A stretch of DNA of 64,000 bases from Riptortus pedestris (GCA_019009955.1 CM032228.1:125234001-125298000); one strand, 5' to 3'. Positions 1 to 13,386 are shown, counted from the first letter of the stretch. Notes: a model not told the origin generated them from the letters alone. A program made the numbers and translations.

Positions 1-768
1 ACTTACAACGGCGGTAATAATTTAAAAAGATTTTCTCTTTCACAATGATCTGCAGTTTTGAGGTGGAAATACTCATATGATCATGGTAATACATATATTA
101 TATGTGTAATCCGTATAATTTACGAAAGCTCTTAAAAACTTAAAAACTTTTTGTATTCAGCTGTTTTTAAATCCCATGAACGTTGTCATTCCTTCAACCT
201 CGTGTGACGTACTCTTGTTATTCCATGTCCGTTGTTCGGAAGGCACCCCCATCGCGCTGATGAAAAGATATACAGTTACACCTACTGGTCTTGGGGGAGG
301 TCGGTGATCCTTCTCTCCTATTGTTCCAATATACTGGCGCTCATTTGCTCTACCAAGAATTTGCCTGCCGACAGAAGGAGTACATACTGAAAATACAAAG
401 ATTTCAAAAAATACAAAATTCAAATTTTTTTATTGTATAGCAGAAATATTTCTCTTAAGTTTAGACAGATAGTAATAAAAACAGCTCAATCTATTTTCAA
501 AATTTTGCTCTAGCTCTCCCATCCTTATAAATTCCTCACATTTCATTTTATATTTTCTTTGATGGGCTTTTGGGGTCCTTTGAAATGCACCCCTAAATGG
601 ATGAGAGGGTTCTTTTGAAAATATTTCTTCGCTATGTTTCATGTAGTACTTCAGTTTCATAAATTGAAATTCATACATTAATGCAATAATAAACAATAAC
701 CATCGTAAATGAATTAAGACTCAACAAAACAATAATTGAAAAAAATAAATAAAATTTTACGAGGTAAG

Positions 769-813
<45 letters not shown>

Positions 814-1490
814 CTTAATATAGTACAAGTATGGCGTAAAACAACCTTTATGACCAATAGGTCATATGACGATCTATATAATACTAATCGAAACATGCAG
901 ATATACAGGCAATCCAAGTATAAAATTAAGGCGAGATTAAATTTTCATTAAAAAACGGATTATCTTCTAAGGTTGTATTGGCGCACTCGATGACTCCGGA
1001 ATCGTTCTCGTTACTTTCTGCGATTGAATGCGATTTTTAGAGTGATCCCATAATATTTGTGAACAATTTCTCACATCATTTAGCTTACAGGAACGGCTGA
1101 TGAACGAACATCTAAAATATATTTTTCTTCGTCATATATTCGCTCCAGATGAATCCAAAACTTTTATCTTCCATTTCTTCCATATCATTTCTTCTGAACG
1201 GTACACTCTGAAAGTATTTTAGATTTGCTATTCATTGCAAGAATAATCCTTATGTGTTTGTATTTTAGACAATTCTCTTCTAAATTATTGAAGTTAGTAT
1301 ATTTGTTAGAGGGTGGTCTCTAATTATACATTTTTTTATTATATTTTTCATTGCAGATATTTATGAATTAGTTAAATTGTGTTATTCATTCACTTGAAAT
1401 TCTCGTGCTACACACATGCTTGCGTAAATAATAGTCAAATTATAATAGTTAATTTATTTGTGTAACGTGAAGAACACTAGCACAGGCCTT
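1..1490. other. No supported gene
   Basis: AT-rich. Two adjacent minus-strand open frames (to 157 and to 430) have protein-like composition, the second rich in Lys, Glu and Arg, but neither has splice signals I trust or a family match. One (TA)n tract. Confidence 0.4.
771..811. repeat. (TA)n microsatellite
   Basis: About 40 bases of pure TA, not inside any recognised element. Confidence 0.95.
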
Positions 1491-2077
1491 TTAGCAGATT
1501 TCCCTTAAGGGAAATCAGCTATTGAAATCGTATTCATGACGGAATTTTCGAAATTTTTCTTCAAATGTCCATCGGTCCTACCTAGTAGATGACAAAAATG
1601 CGGTCCGTTCAAAACTGTGTGTGTGTATATATATATATATTTGTCTGTTACCGCTCTAGCGGTCGTAATTTTTGTTTGATCGTTACCAAACTCGATATTT
1701 AGTTGTTTTATGTAAAAAGAAAGATCAAGTTCGTTAACGGCTGAAATCGGACCAGTGGGAGGGGGGGGGGTTAGAGGGGAGGATTTTGGAAAATTCGAAA
1801 TATCTCCGTTACTATACGTCGGATCGAAAAATTGTACAGAATCAGTCTTATTGCAAATTAAATTTACTACAAATATAATTATATACACTTATTCTCTATC
1901 TTGAATATTAACCGAGATATTTGCGTTTTTATTAAATCTGGGCGGCTAACGGCTGACTCCCGCCAAAAGCTAGTTTGGCCGTTTCCTTGACTGCTCGGCT
2001 CTCGTGAAATTTCTCTATTGTAAACTTCACGTGGGAAATCTACTTAGTATACGCAGCCCCTGCATGGCGAACTTTTT
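1491..2077 (+). mobile_element. Family A element, copy A1
   Basis: A near-complete short copy. It starts with TTAGCAGATTTCCC followed by a perfect palindrome (GATTTCCCTTAAGGGAAATC). It then has a conserved block ending CGGTCCGTTCAAAAC, a short TG/TA tract, a conserved core with a G run (about 1761-1769), and an end matching the consensus GGGAAATCTGCTTA and CGCAGCCCCTGC. The two ends form a short imperfect inverted repeat, and the second end has its own small hairpin (CGCAG/CTGCG in better copies). This layout resembles non-autonomous Helitron/Helentron-type elements (DINE-1/HINE), but class is inference. Minus-strand reading is open over about 127 codons, discussed in the findings. Confidence 0.75.
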
Positions 2078-4089
2078 ATTGATACTGAAGGTATTAAGTT
2101 GTCCATGCCATTTATTCGTATCCTAATATAATCAAGGTTCAGAAAATATCCTTCATTTATCCATTCCGTAAATTCTTTTTACGCAAAGACGTTGTAATTA
2201 CGTAAACTGTTATAATTACGCTTTTCATGCCGTATCAGTTTTGGGGTTAGAGCATGCATTTCCTGGGCTTACTTCCTTTCACCTGCATAACTGCTTGGTA
2301 ATCCGCTGATGGGGGAGAGAGGATCCCTTGGCTAGTGGTGGTTTGGAGATCCGTTCGATGGGGATGGACGCCTGTTAATATCCTCAATCAACATAACTGT
2401 GCTTTCAAGTGGGACGCTCAAACCAGAACTGACGTTTCCTACTTTTGCTCATACTACTATCTGTGAATATCCAATAAGCTAGAATTGGAAGAATAGTTTG
2501 GCCGTCGATTCAATGTACAGCTTACTTATAGAAATAGTTATTCCACTTCCGTCTTTAAACATTCCTCTATTCATATATACAACAGTCTATAAATATTCAT
2601 TTATACATTAAATTTGAGTTAAGCGTTGGCTGAAAGTGTTCTTTGTATTTTAAAGAGCAAAGTATAACTCGATGTGATAACATATTGATTAGCTCATGAA
2701 GGTCCTTCTATTTGGTAATTTTATTTTTTTTCATACTGCCTTGCTGTAGAAATGTCGAGAAATTGTTTTTCAGGTTGCTTCAGGAGTCGTGTCTTCTACC
2801 TCACTGCAATTTTTTGGCCACTCTCTTGCCATCATTCTAGTGTGACTTCTCAATTAGCCTGTTATGTTTTTTTTTTTTCGGAGAACAGAGGTACCTCATC
2901 ATACCTCGGTCATCGACAGAAAAATTGAGAAGCCGCCTGACAAAGATTCTCTTCTTTAATCAAGAACTGCTCGATTGCTGTCCGGATGTGCAAATACAGG
3001 TTATCATCATTTTCTAGTTAGTATGGAACTAGGAACTTTATTTAGAGTGTCCATAGGTTTTACAACTTATCGTTGCCCATGTAGAGCTGGAACCCTCTTT
3101 TCTAAATAATTCTAATAAAGCAAATAAAATATATTTATACATAATGTGCTCAATAGATTTGGTTTTAACAGCTTCAAAATGTTCTCATTTACAAACCAAC
3201 ACCATTCTGTAAAAGTCGGAAAATGTTGTTTGGAAACCAGCCATCAGATGAACGTTTACCGGTCCCTTGTTTTTGGTTTTGGAACGAATTATCTATTAAA
3301 GTATCGGGAACAATACGCCGTAATGATACAGAAGAGGCTATTGTAGGAATGATGAAATGGTTCATGGCTATATCAGTCCTATGATGAAACAGGACTGCAC
3401 CTTCCAGCCATTACATAGAAGAACTTTCTTCACTTCTCCAATAACAACGAAAAAAAGCATTATGCTATTATAATTTTATTTTAGTTTTACATTGACGAGT
3501 TATTCATTGTCTTGTTGATATGGTACTATATTATGTTAGGCTATTATTACGAGGAGGTTTATTTTCAGAAAAATGGGCTGTAAGCCACATCAGATGAAAA
3601 TTCAACCAATGAGGAGCTTGTAATCGTGATATACGGGTATACGTTATACGTTAAGTTAAGGGGAATTTAATAATTTGCGCACAATTCTAGCAGTATCAAG
3701 AAGTATCCCTCGATGTGCTTCTATTATGATTTTCACCCGCAGGTTTAAACGTTGGTGCCTATTATTGTTTTTTTAGACACGAGTCCATTTATACTTACGA
3801 TAATACCCGTAGCTGTGGCAGACTTAAGCTTGTATACATCTTTCAGATAAATAGCTATTTCTTGGCATTATCTTAATTTATTGGGATATTATTATTTTCA
3901 TTAATACGTTTTCATATTAGCAGTATTTCTTCTGTCGCTTTAGAAAATATATTTCGTTGTACTTCTCACAATCGTAATTGCAAGAAGAATAATGCTGCCT
4001 TCACTGCAGGGAACTTCGGAATTAGTCACATGCCTAGGATTCTGTCAATTGGGCGAGTTAAATATAACAATGGATCCCTGGGGGTGATG
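2078..4089. other. No feature recognised
   Basis: AT-rich sequence with only short random open frames. Confidence 0.5.
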
Positions 4090-4510
4090 ATACGTCAACT
4101 ATTGAGAACAATGATGAATAAGTTTTTCTTGAATCACAGTGGCATCAATCAAGTATTCCAACGTAGCTTACGAAAAGAAAATTAGCTCATACCAAAGTAT
4201 GGAGTTTCGAAATAGCCATCCAAGGCCAGTTTTGGTAGATGAAGATTTGGCTCTCTATTCGATCATTAATTTATGGTTAGTATTGAAGTGGCTCCCTGGG
4301 CAGAAGATAGTAGGTATGTGTTAGATAGTTGTTTAATTCTCCTTAAGTGGCTTCACATTAAGTGAAAAATGTAGAGAGAATTAATAAATGGCTTTCTTCA
4401 AGAGAAGTGAAATTTTTCTACCAAAAATAGCATATTCGTTTCCAGAGGGAACCTTTCCCTGGAAATTGCGGGAAGTAGTATAAAAGAAGTAATCTCTTGA
4501 AGAATTATTG
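4090..4510 (+). repeat. Diverged duplicated segment E1
   Basis: Matches 6105-6610 in order: agaacaatgatgaata, tcttgaatcacagtggcatc, aagtattccaacg, atccaaggccagttttggt, atggttagtattga, gcagaagatagt, gttagatagttgt, cttcaagagaagtgaaat, tggaaattgcgggaagta. It has frequent substitutions and small indels. No coding pattern is preserved between the copies. Confidence 0.65.
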
Positions 4511-6104
4511 TGGAGGCTATATTTCGCTTCTATTAGCATGTTTATTTGAACTTATATTTGAATAAAATGTTATAGTAAATAAAAATCGTCATTCAGAGAA
4601 CTCAAAAATCAGACAGGAGCTCAAATATTTACAATAAATAAACGAACTTGTATAAAGTGATGTATTTACCAATATTTATCCTGGATATTGCCACATACGA
4701 GAAAATGTTAGTTGAAAGTCAGTTAAGAGGTCACGGTTAATATTAAAAATTATTTATATTTCCTATAATAATGAAAAAAAAAAAAAGTTGTTTTCTTTTT
4801 GTAATATACTTTCAGATAAAGGGCATAATAACTAGGATGTTGATTCGCCAAACACCCTACATACCTATCATACTTTTAGGCTTAGAAGTAAGTGTATTCG
4901 GATAGAATGATCAATGAAGAATAAAAACGCTTCAATAATGATTAACTTCAAACAAATTGTATAAAATTTCGTTCAGTTTTAATTAGGGTGAGATTCTTTC
5001 CCTATTTTGAGATGTAATGGTGATTCAGCCTTGAATCTATCTGTCCCCTGCATCTCTGCGTCTGAGTCACTTAGTCTTTTAGTGCCAACATCTAGGGGTC
5101 TGTCTCGTTTAAATCGGTTTCTCCTGGGCTCAATCAATTTTAATTTTACACACACAAAAAAAAAACAGTTTTTCACCTATTATTTTCTTAAAAAAACCAC
5201 AAGAACAAAAACTTTTGTTTGGGTAAGCTTAGCTTCAGTGAGTCTCTAAACACTTACATCAAAGTATGGTTTCCGTTGCACGATAAATGTTTGGCTAATC
5301 CCCCCCCCCGCTAGGATTCCCTTTATTTTTTTTGTGACATAACGCAGTTCTTCGTATGTCTGCAAACAATATAACAGAAAACCATGCTATGGAATGTTTT
5401 TAATAAAAAAATTATGTAGATCCAAAATGTTGTATCAAATATGATTTGTTTAATCTCAACATTGACTTGAATTTTTGAAATGTTTAAAATGCTTTTTAAA
5501 ATCAAGATACATTTTTAACAATTATTAATTTCCTATATTTAAATGCATCATTTGAGGCCTATGGAAAAATATTTGAAAAAAATGTTTATAGTTATTTATG
5601 TTTCGAATTAAGATCTACATGTAATGCTGTCTCTCGATTGTGTAATTTTCCCAATTTTAATTAAATACTCTGGCTCTACTGTCCACTGGGAAGCTTTATT
5701 CGTTAAAATTGCATGGTCTGGTGTACGTTTGATGCAAACATTCATATTTGCGTCTTACATTCCATGTCTTGAGTAAATATTTCGTTAGCATTGAGGTCAA
5801 TCCAAGGAAGTTAACTCAGTAATATGTTTCATTATATTTACATTGCGATCACATTTCGAATAGAAGCGAATGTTTTATTTTGGACGAATGCTTATTAAAT
5901 GATTTATTATTTTTATCTTCGTACCCTAAAACATAATCAATTTATTTTTAAATTTCATGTATAATTTTTGTACATATACCCATTGTATGTATTTATTAGA
6001 ATCCGACGTTTTCAATCAAGATAAGCGGTCTTTACTTCAAGAAAATTTCGAAATTTGTTCACTGGCATTGACTCGTGTTGATGAGTAACATTACGCCCAA
6101 ACCA
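4511..6104. other. No supported gene
   Basis: Around 4985-5160 a patch of higher GC is open in both strands and ends in an A-rich tract after ttttacacacacaaaaaaaaaa; it may be the tail of an unrecognised retroelement. The rest is featureless. Confidence 0.4.
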
Positions 6105-6610
6105 TGGTACTCTCAGGAATGAGGATACTTGAACCATTCAGAACAATAATGAATATCTTATCTTGAATTCAACAGTGACATCAATGAAGCATTCCAAGGA
6201 AGCTTATAAAAAGGAAATGTACTAGCCAATGGAGCGATTAGTTCAGAACGAAATATCGAGTTTCAAAATGCACATTCAAGGCCAGTTTGGTTCTACCCAT
6301 TTAATTTTCCATTCGATCAACCATTTATGGTTAGTATCGACGGGACTCCTGGGTGGAAGATAGTGTAGGTATGCGTTAGATAGTCATTTCAATCTCCTGA
6401 AGATGCGTCTCATTAAGCGAACCACGTAGAAAAAATTCTAAATGATTTTCTTCAAGAGAAGTGAAATCTGTCTACCAAATTATTTGTCGTTCTTGCCATA
6501 TTTTAAGTTGGTTGCTAAAGCATATACGTTTGCAGAAGGAATGACATTTCAATTTTGGAATCGTTCCCGTGGAAATTACGGGGAGTACTTTGAAAGAAGT
6601 ACTCTTCACC
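6105..6610 (+). repeat. Diverged duplicated segment E2
   Basis: Second copy of the segment at 4090-4510, same orientation, about 2 kb away and somewhat longer. A partial third echo (gtaggtatgcattagtcagt, cttaaaaaggcttcac) follows at about 6613-6660. Confidence 0.65.
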
Positions 6611-6829
6611 TGTAGGTATGCATTAGTCAGTCGTTTAAATTTCTTAAAAAGGCTTCACAAAAATACGATTTACCCTGATTCGAGTATATTGAGTCTGTGA
6701 AATTTTTATTTTCTATGTCTCCTATAGAGTTGAAAATGAATCTTGCTTCTTTGAAATAGTAGGAAGTAGCAAAATAGAAAAGTATCATTTATTTCACAAT
6801 GCATACTATATTCAAGTCCTGTAAGACTT

Positions 6830-7130
6830 CTTAAGGGTTAATATGGCCTTTTTACCATGGCAGTGTATCTCCTGTTGGCCCTTGGGCTGGCTGTTATGAG
6901 GGACGTGGGTTGGAGTACGCCAGTGAAACCCGGAGAGTTTTAGCTCTCCTTTCTCCGCAGAACCCTCTGAGAAAGTAAGGCCTCTTGGCCACCTCCACTT
7001 TCCCAGCGGGCCTCCATACCATACAGCCGCTAAATTACACTAGCCCCAAAATGGGCAACAAAGAGGTTTTGCACTTTGGCCAGTGATTTGGGCCAATTGA
7101 AGTCATCTTAGCTATGGGCTTATGCCAGAA
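6830..7130. other. GC-richer island, unidentified
   Basis: About 300 bases with near-balanced composition in an AT-rich surrounding, containing self-complementary stretches (ccggagagttttagctctcc). No frame is open across it, and no RNA gene was recognised. It may be part of an old repeat seen only once here. Confidence 0.3.
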
Positions 7131-9514
7131 TCGTTCGATAATGGATAAGGCAATGGGTGTCACTTATAAACGTCTTGATGAAACTTACGAATTGCCTGGC
7201 CGAACTATTAACCAGACGATATACACGTTACGTCTTCAGCGTAGGATCATACACACTTTCACTTGAATATCTTCTTCATACATAATGGATATCTTTAGTA
7301 CAGTGAAGTACTTATGAATCGGTAATCTGAATCGTTCTCAGAGCTTTATCTTGAAGAAGTATGTATGTAAGTACGATATATAGAAAGAAATCGTTAGCGA
7401 CCTCCCTTACCGGTTCAGCTACATCTCAGATGGTAGACAACGATTTCAAACATTCCTTATCTTTGGCAGAAGGTTTATTGGTTTGGTTTATTTATGGACC
7501 TGTGGATATTCCCGTTTTTAGAGTCCTTGTTACCAGTGTTTTAAGATATTTTTGAAACTTTCTAAACTGAACACTGTTATGAGATATCATGTTAAGTACA
7601 ATACATGCGATAATATATTGAATAATTACATTATGCTACTTAAGTAATGACCTGAAGTGATGTGCCAACCAAGAAAAATTGAATTCTTATGTTAAAATTA
7701 TAAAATAACATTAATTTTCTGGAACAGAAGTCGTAAAGCCAATTAAGATGGCTGATGAGGGTCCCAGGGTCATATTTAAAATGGAATAAAACATTCCCCA
7801 CTAGTGACATAACAATAAAAAGGAAAAGTCTAATGCTTACACTTAGGAGATATTTCTTTAAATGTAATTGTTATATTGGGACAGATGGTGATAGTGAATT
7901 AATTTAACAAGTATCATGAATTAAACTATAATGTTTTATTAAGTTACCTTTAGTTGGCTTACTTTGCAAACTACTTCCTGGCCAGACAGGACCTTGGAGG
8001 CAATCAGTTGTCTGTCATAGAAAATGTTTTTGAGAGGTTTTTGAGTCGACTTAATTAATTTATTGTGTATTTCAGGAATAACGAAATATTTATTTTATGA
8101 TAAGTTACTGTTTATTTTAATTTGTTTTCCAAAAATGACTCTGATCAAGGGAACTCTACTATTTTAATGATAAGTAGTTCAATTCTAATCAGAGGTATAG
8201 CAGAGTTTGAAGAAATTATAGCTGTTGGATATGATAGTGTATTAACTAATATTATCCTGCACTATCACAACCTAAATCAAATTTCTAACATTGCAATTAG
8301 TTTTCCATTATCCTGAACAAAAAGGAAAAATGATTAAAATGTCTTATTGTTGAATGATAGGATGCCAGGGGAGGAAGCTACGTCATGGGAGAGTGAACAT
8401 AAAACAGTTGAGGCTGGTGGGCAGCATTTCTCTGCCCTAGAGGAATTCCTACATAGCATAGTAGGAATTTTCATAACTCCTTGTATTACAAATTCTGGGT
8501 TGTATATATCAAAAAATGTTATACAAACCATTCCTGTCCAAATTTTAATATTCCGGAATTGTTGTTCTATACAGATTTTCTCTAATACAAAGATTAAGGA
8601 TGTTATTTATAACCTCAGTTCTCAACCTTATTCAAACCCTTACTCTCTTCTCACATTAGCAACTAAGCTTATGAGTGCTGTTTTCATCTGACTAGTAATA
8701 TTTTTTGTTTTGTTAATTCATTTTGGGCACTGAGGTCACAAGAGTTATTCGTGCCTGGTGCTCAAGTATCCATTTTCTTCTTATCTACCTTTCTCTTAGG
8801 AGATTCTATCCACATTGTCCACCCTTCAGTCATCCTCGCGTATATTGCTACTCTTCTCTCCCATTTTCTTCTTTTTCTGATCGTGTGGCAAATAAAAAAC
8901 AAAGCAGTATCATTGACTCATAATTTTGTATATCTATCTCATTTACCACTGTGCCCGCAGAGGAATGATAATAGGCTTGTAACTTCTTCAGCTCCGATTT
9001 ACTATGTAAACAATAATTCAAATTTGCTGCGATTGAAGGTGCTAGGTTTTTTTTATTCATGATTCTGTAATGCCATCAAATTAAATTTTTGTTAAAATAA
9101 CTTCGAAAGATTTAACGCGAATAGCATTTTTTTTTCATTTTACGAGTAGACAACTAGCGTGGTTTCAGAACACCACTTTCGTTTTCCACATTATTACACC
9201 TTTGTTTCTTGTTTGAAAAGACTGATTTCTATTTTGTTTAACATTTTTTTTTTTATTGTTCAGTTTATATATTGAATGAATGGATTTAGCCTTTATTATA
9301 AAGATTTAAGTGAAAATAATAGTTTAAAATATTAATTTATACATTATAACAAGGTAAAAATATACAATACTAATAAACAATATTGCTACTTTGAATTAAA
9401 TGAAACAACGTATTTTTAACTCTTTATAGGCCTTCCCCGAAGGGAGTATGGTCTAACTTCCCGGAGTGACCAACTCAATTGGGAAGTGGAGTTCCGCATT
9501 AGTGAGTGCCACTT
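7131..9514. other. No feature recognised
   Basis: AT-rich. The longest open frame (8347-8691, plus) has no family resemblance and loses protein-like character after the first 40 codons. Confidence 0.45.
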
Positions 9515-9557
9515 TTTAGCAGATTTCCCTTAAGGGAAAACAACTATTGAGGTACTA
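9515..9557 (+). mobile_element. Family A, palindromic end only
   Basis: Contains ttagcagatttccc and the TTAAGGGAAA half of the palindrome, then ctattgaggtac, after which similarity stops. A truncated terminus. Confidence 0.6.
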
Positions 9558-10178
9558 TCTTTGTCCTGAGCTACCCTTCCTTGCACAGTTGGGGCCGATA
9601 GCATTTTTAAACACAGCTAAGCAGTCTTCTCCAATTGTAAGGTGTCCAGTCAGTGAGTCTTCGTGACCATGTCTGATCTAAGTTTATATATTAACGAAAA
9701 CAAAATAATAGGCCTGTATTTTATATTTTATGTTACGTTACACTGCTCATGAAAATTTACAGGCTAATGTAAAATGTTAGATATTACATGTTGTTATTTT
9801 TTGTTTAATATTTCAATCAATTTACTAATTACTAGCATTACTGCTACTACTACTAAATGACCCTGATACGTGGATCCCAACGGCTCATTGGGTAATCCAT
9901 TATATATATTTTTTTAAATTTCCCATTGTAATGGTTCGGCGATAAAGGCTGAAATGGAATCATTGTGAAAGCGCCGTTAGTTTTATTGACGAGCTGGTCC
10001 GTGAGATGATGCCTAATGAATGAATATTGCCAAGGCTCCTTATGAATGGGTAATTAACTACAGGAATCGGAGCGTTCCCCTCTAAGGATATAGGAGCCGC
10101 CTCTACTCGTCCTTGCCGACAGGGGGCGCGGTACCTCTACAATACCAAAATCAGTTCCCTAACATCATCTCCATTTTA
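9558..10178. other. No feature recognised
   Basis: AT-rich sequence between two family A pieces. Confidence 0.5.
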
Positions 10179-10275
10179 TTAGCAGATTTCCCTTAAGGGA
10201 ATTCAACTATTGAGATCGTACTCATGGCGCGATTTTCAAAACTTTTCCTCATAAGCTCATCGATCCTACCTAGGA

Positions 10276-10365
<90 letters not shown>

Positions 10366-10836
10366 TCGTCTGCTTCCAATCTAGGTGTCGCAATTCTTAT
10401 TTGATCGTAACCAAATTCGAAATAGTAGCGTTTCAAACAAAACTAGATGTCGAGTTCGTTAAAGGCTGAAATCGAACTAGTGGTGGAGGGGGGGGGGGTT
10501 GGAATGGGAGAAGTTTGAAAATTCGAAATACCTCTGTTATTATACGTCGGATTGAAGAATTGTATAGAACCAATATTATTCCAAATATAATGTACTAAAA
10601 ATATTGATGTATGCATTTATTCTGTATAACAGAGTTATTTGCATTTTTTAGTTTTCGGCCTTCGGTAAACCCCCACGTCATATTAATAATAGTCTTTTAT
10701 ATTATGAAACACTTTATTTGAAGTCCAAATACCAAATAATGCTCTCATTGAACTTTTACGTTTTGAGATAAATGCAAATACGTGAGGCACGTGTGAAACT
10801 TGCTTAGGTAACGAAGCCCCTGCGTGACGGACATTC
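10179..10836 (+). mobile_element. Family A element, copy A3, with long (TA)n
   Basis: Starts agcagatttccc with the palindrome slightly decayed (aattc instead of aaatc). It carries (TA)n of about 85 bases at 10279-10364 interrupted once by GA, the conserved core with a run of G at about 10489-10498, and ends gaagcccctgcgtgacggac. Between core and end there is an extra segment (ggccttcggtaaacccccac and on) shared with the longer copies. Confidence 0.75.
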
Positions 10837-11351
10837 TTTGAAATGGACCTTAAAAAAATATAATTCGTTTTCTTTTCTATCTAATTTACAATCACTGTTC
10901 TTCTGTCTAATTTACAATCCGTATCTATCACCGTTAACATTAATTCTCACTAGGAGCATGCTGTTTTGAATGCTAAACAAAATAAAAATAAAAACAATTG
11001 ATGTATTTCTATACCCTACTCAAAAATGAAACTCAAACATCTACTTTTTATGAAGTATACATGATAAATATTTTTTAATTATAACTTATCCTAGCAATGT
11101 TAGCAACTTTTTCCCATTTCATAAACTAAATGCCTCGGATTTTGTTAATAATGAAAATCTAGACGTCCCACAAAGGGCATTTTACTTAGTTTGGTGGAAG
11201 GGTGAAGTGGACGCCTCTACTTGGGGGACCGATGATCACAATTTAATTATTCAAGTCGCTACTCAACAGCTTTGTTCTTCTAAGTCGGCTCCAATAGGTC
11301 GGATAGAATCACAACCTCAAAGCTCAGTAACCGTACAGCGGAATAATAAGT

Positions 11352-12177
11352 CTGTCAAGAAGGGGTTGCGCATATTTAACTAAACATATTTCCCACTTGA
11401 AGTTCTACAGTAAATAAATCTATATACTTGTGACACATAACAACACCGTAAATATTAAGTGAATAAATGCAAACGATGATGGGAAATGTATCAGCAAATT
11501 TTTAATAACCAACCAACGGAAAGCGTCTGATTTGTAAACAAAAAGAAAAACAGATAGATAGAAATGTTCTTCACCGAAACGAAAAACAATTACTGAAATG
11601 TATCTGAATATAACATATTAATTTTATTGAAAAATATTTATTGGGTCTAGCACTGTAATTTATAATGAATGAGAATATTTTTTATATCAAACACACAAAT
11701 TTTAGTAATCCAAAGACTTAAGACGGGGGGAGGAGTTCAACAGAACATATTTGCATGTATCTCGTATAATAAAGGTCTCTTGAAAACAATATTTGGTATT
11801 TAAGCCTCGAATAAAGTGGTCTATTATATTACATAGTACTGTGTATGTGACATGAGTACGAGTAGGGGTTTCCTGAAGACTGAAAACTGAAAATTCAAAT
11901 ATCTCGGTTAATATTCAAGATCGAGAATAAATGTTTTTAACAGTATTTATAGTACATTTAATTTTCAATATGATTGGTACCATACAAGTTTTCGATCCGA
12001 CGTATAGTAACGGCGATATTTCGAATTTTCGAAAACTCTCCGTCAAATCCCCTCCCCCCACTGGTCCGATTTCAGCCATTAATGAACTTGATATTTAGTT
12101 TTGCATAAACCGTTTAAATATATCGAGTTTGTTAACAATCAAACAAAAATTGCGACCGCTGGAGCTTTAACAGAGAA

Positions 12178-12238
<61 letters not shown>

Positions 12239-12370
12239 GTTTTGAACGGGCCTCATTTTTGTCATCTCCTGGGGGTAGGATCAAGGAAATTTCAGAAAAC
12301 TTTTCAATAATAGGATCATGAGTACGACTTCATTAGCTGATTTCTCTTAAGGGAAATCTACAAAAACTTT
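11352..12370 (-). mobile_element. Family A element, long form, copy A4
   Basis: Reverse orientation, about 1 kb. It begins with a decayed version of the CTGCGTAAACTAAGCAGATTTCCC end (near 11366-11396), has several hundred bases of long-form sequence also seen at 21914-22410, the conserved core, and a mixed (TA)n(TG)n tract at 12178-12238. It ends with cattagctgatttctcttaaggg, the palindromic end. Confidence 0.7.
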
Positions 12371-13386
12371 AGAATGCAACCCTAGGATTCGAAACTGGAA
12401 CCTCATCCACGAGTATCCCCAGTGCGTTACGCTTTTTGTTTTGTTAAGTGTAAAAATGTATAAATTTTTTAATATCTATATTAAATTTAACATTACAACT
12501 TAAATTTATATTAAATTTAAACTTACAACTATTTTTTTATTTTGTTATTAGGGACCGAATAATAAATTGTTCAGTATAACTATTTTAACTACTAATGCCA
12601 AAATAAATCAAGAATTGTCATACAAATACTGAAGTTAGACTTCAACAGTTTAAGAAAGATTGAAAACAATGTTGGAAATAATTTCACCCTGATGACCAGG
12701 AGCGGATAAAAAGCTCAACTCAAACCTCTTTTAAACTTTCTCAGAGACAGGATCTTGGTTTTATTTTCCCACTCTTTAGGGATTACGGATCTATATCCGT
12801 TATGTCTACAAAAACGAACAATAGAAAATATTCCTAGTTCATCATAGAAAACTGGATTTTATTAGTAGCTTAGTCTTTCTATCCATTTTTTCTTCCTTTT
12901 CACCCTTACTTGCAAAATCGTACCATTGAACAATCAAGCTTTAAATTTAACCCCTTTCTTTTACTAGAGTATAGTTGTAGGAAATCATTTTTTTAGATTT
13001 ATTATTTTAATTAAATGAATAAGATTTTACAATTAATCAAACGTGTTGACAAAACATGCGTTGATTCAAGCGCAGCCAGGCAAAATAAACTTTTCAAATC
13101 CTTTTATATATCTTTTTTTTCTCAGTTTGTCAACTGATTAAAAACATATTGATGTTAAAAACATACTACTTCATTTTTTCAGGTATACTATTTCATGTTG
13201 AACTGCGGGAGTTACTTCAATTGCTTATAATATTATCAAAAACTGTCTTGCCTTTAGTTAAGTAAAAATGGACTAGCTTCTATCAGTTAATTCTGTGAAA
13301 TAGTTGGGCTTGCGTCCTGGATTACCAAATCTGAGTTGCGAAAAGTAAATTGTGTGGTTATTGGGTTTCAAAGTTGGATTTTAACA
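12371..13386. other. No feature recognised
   Basis: About 1 kb of AT-rich sequence between two family A copies; only short open frames of random appearance. Confidence 0.5.

Noticed and set aside
771..811. CRISPR-like or regular short repeats
   Set aside because: All short regular repeats in the window are mono- or dinucleotide microsatellites; there are no spacer-separated repeats.
8347..8691. 114-codon plus-strand frame
   Set aside because: The beginning looks protein-like but the rest is low-complexity Ile/Ser/Asn/Leu; no splice signals or family match.
8751..9062. 103-codon hydrophobic plus-strand frame resembling a membrane protein
   Set aside because: The hydrophobic character follows from T-rich DNA; overlapping frames on both strands are equally open.
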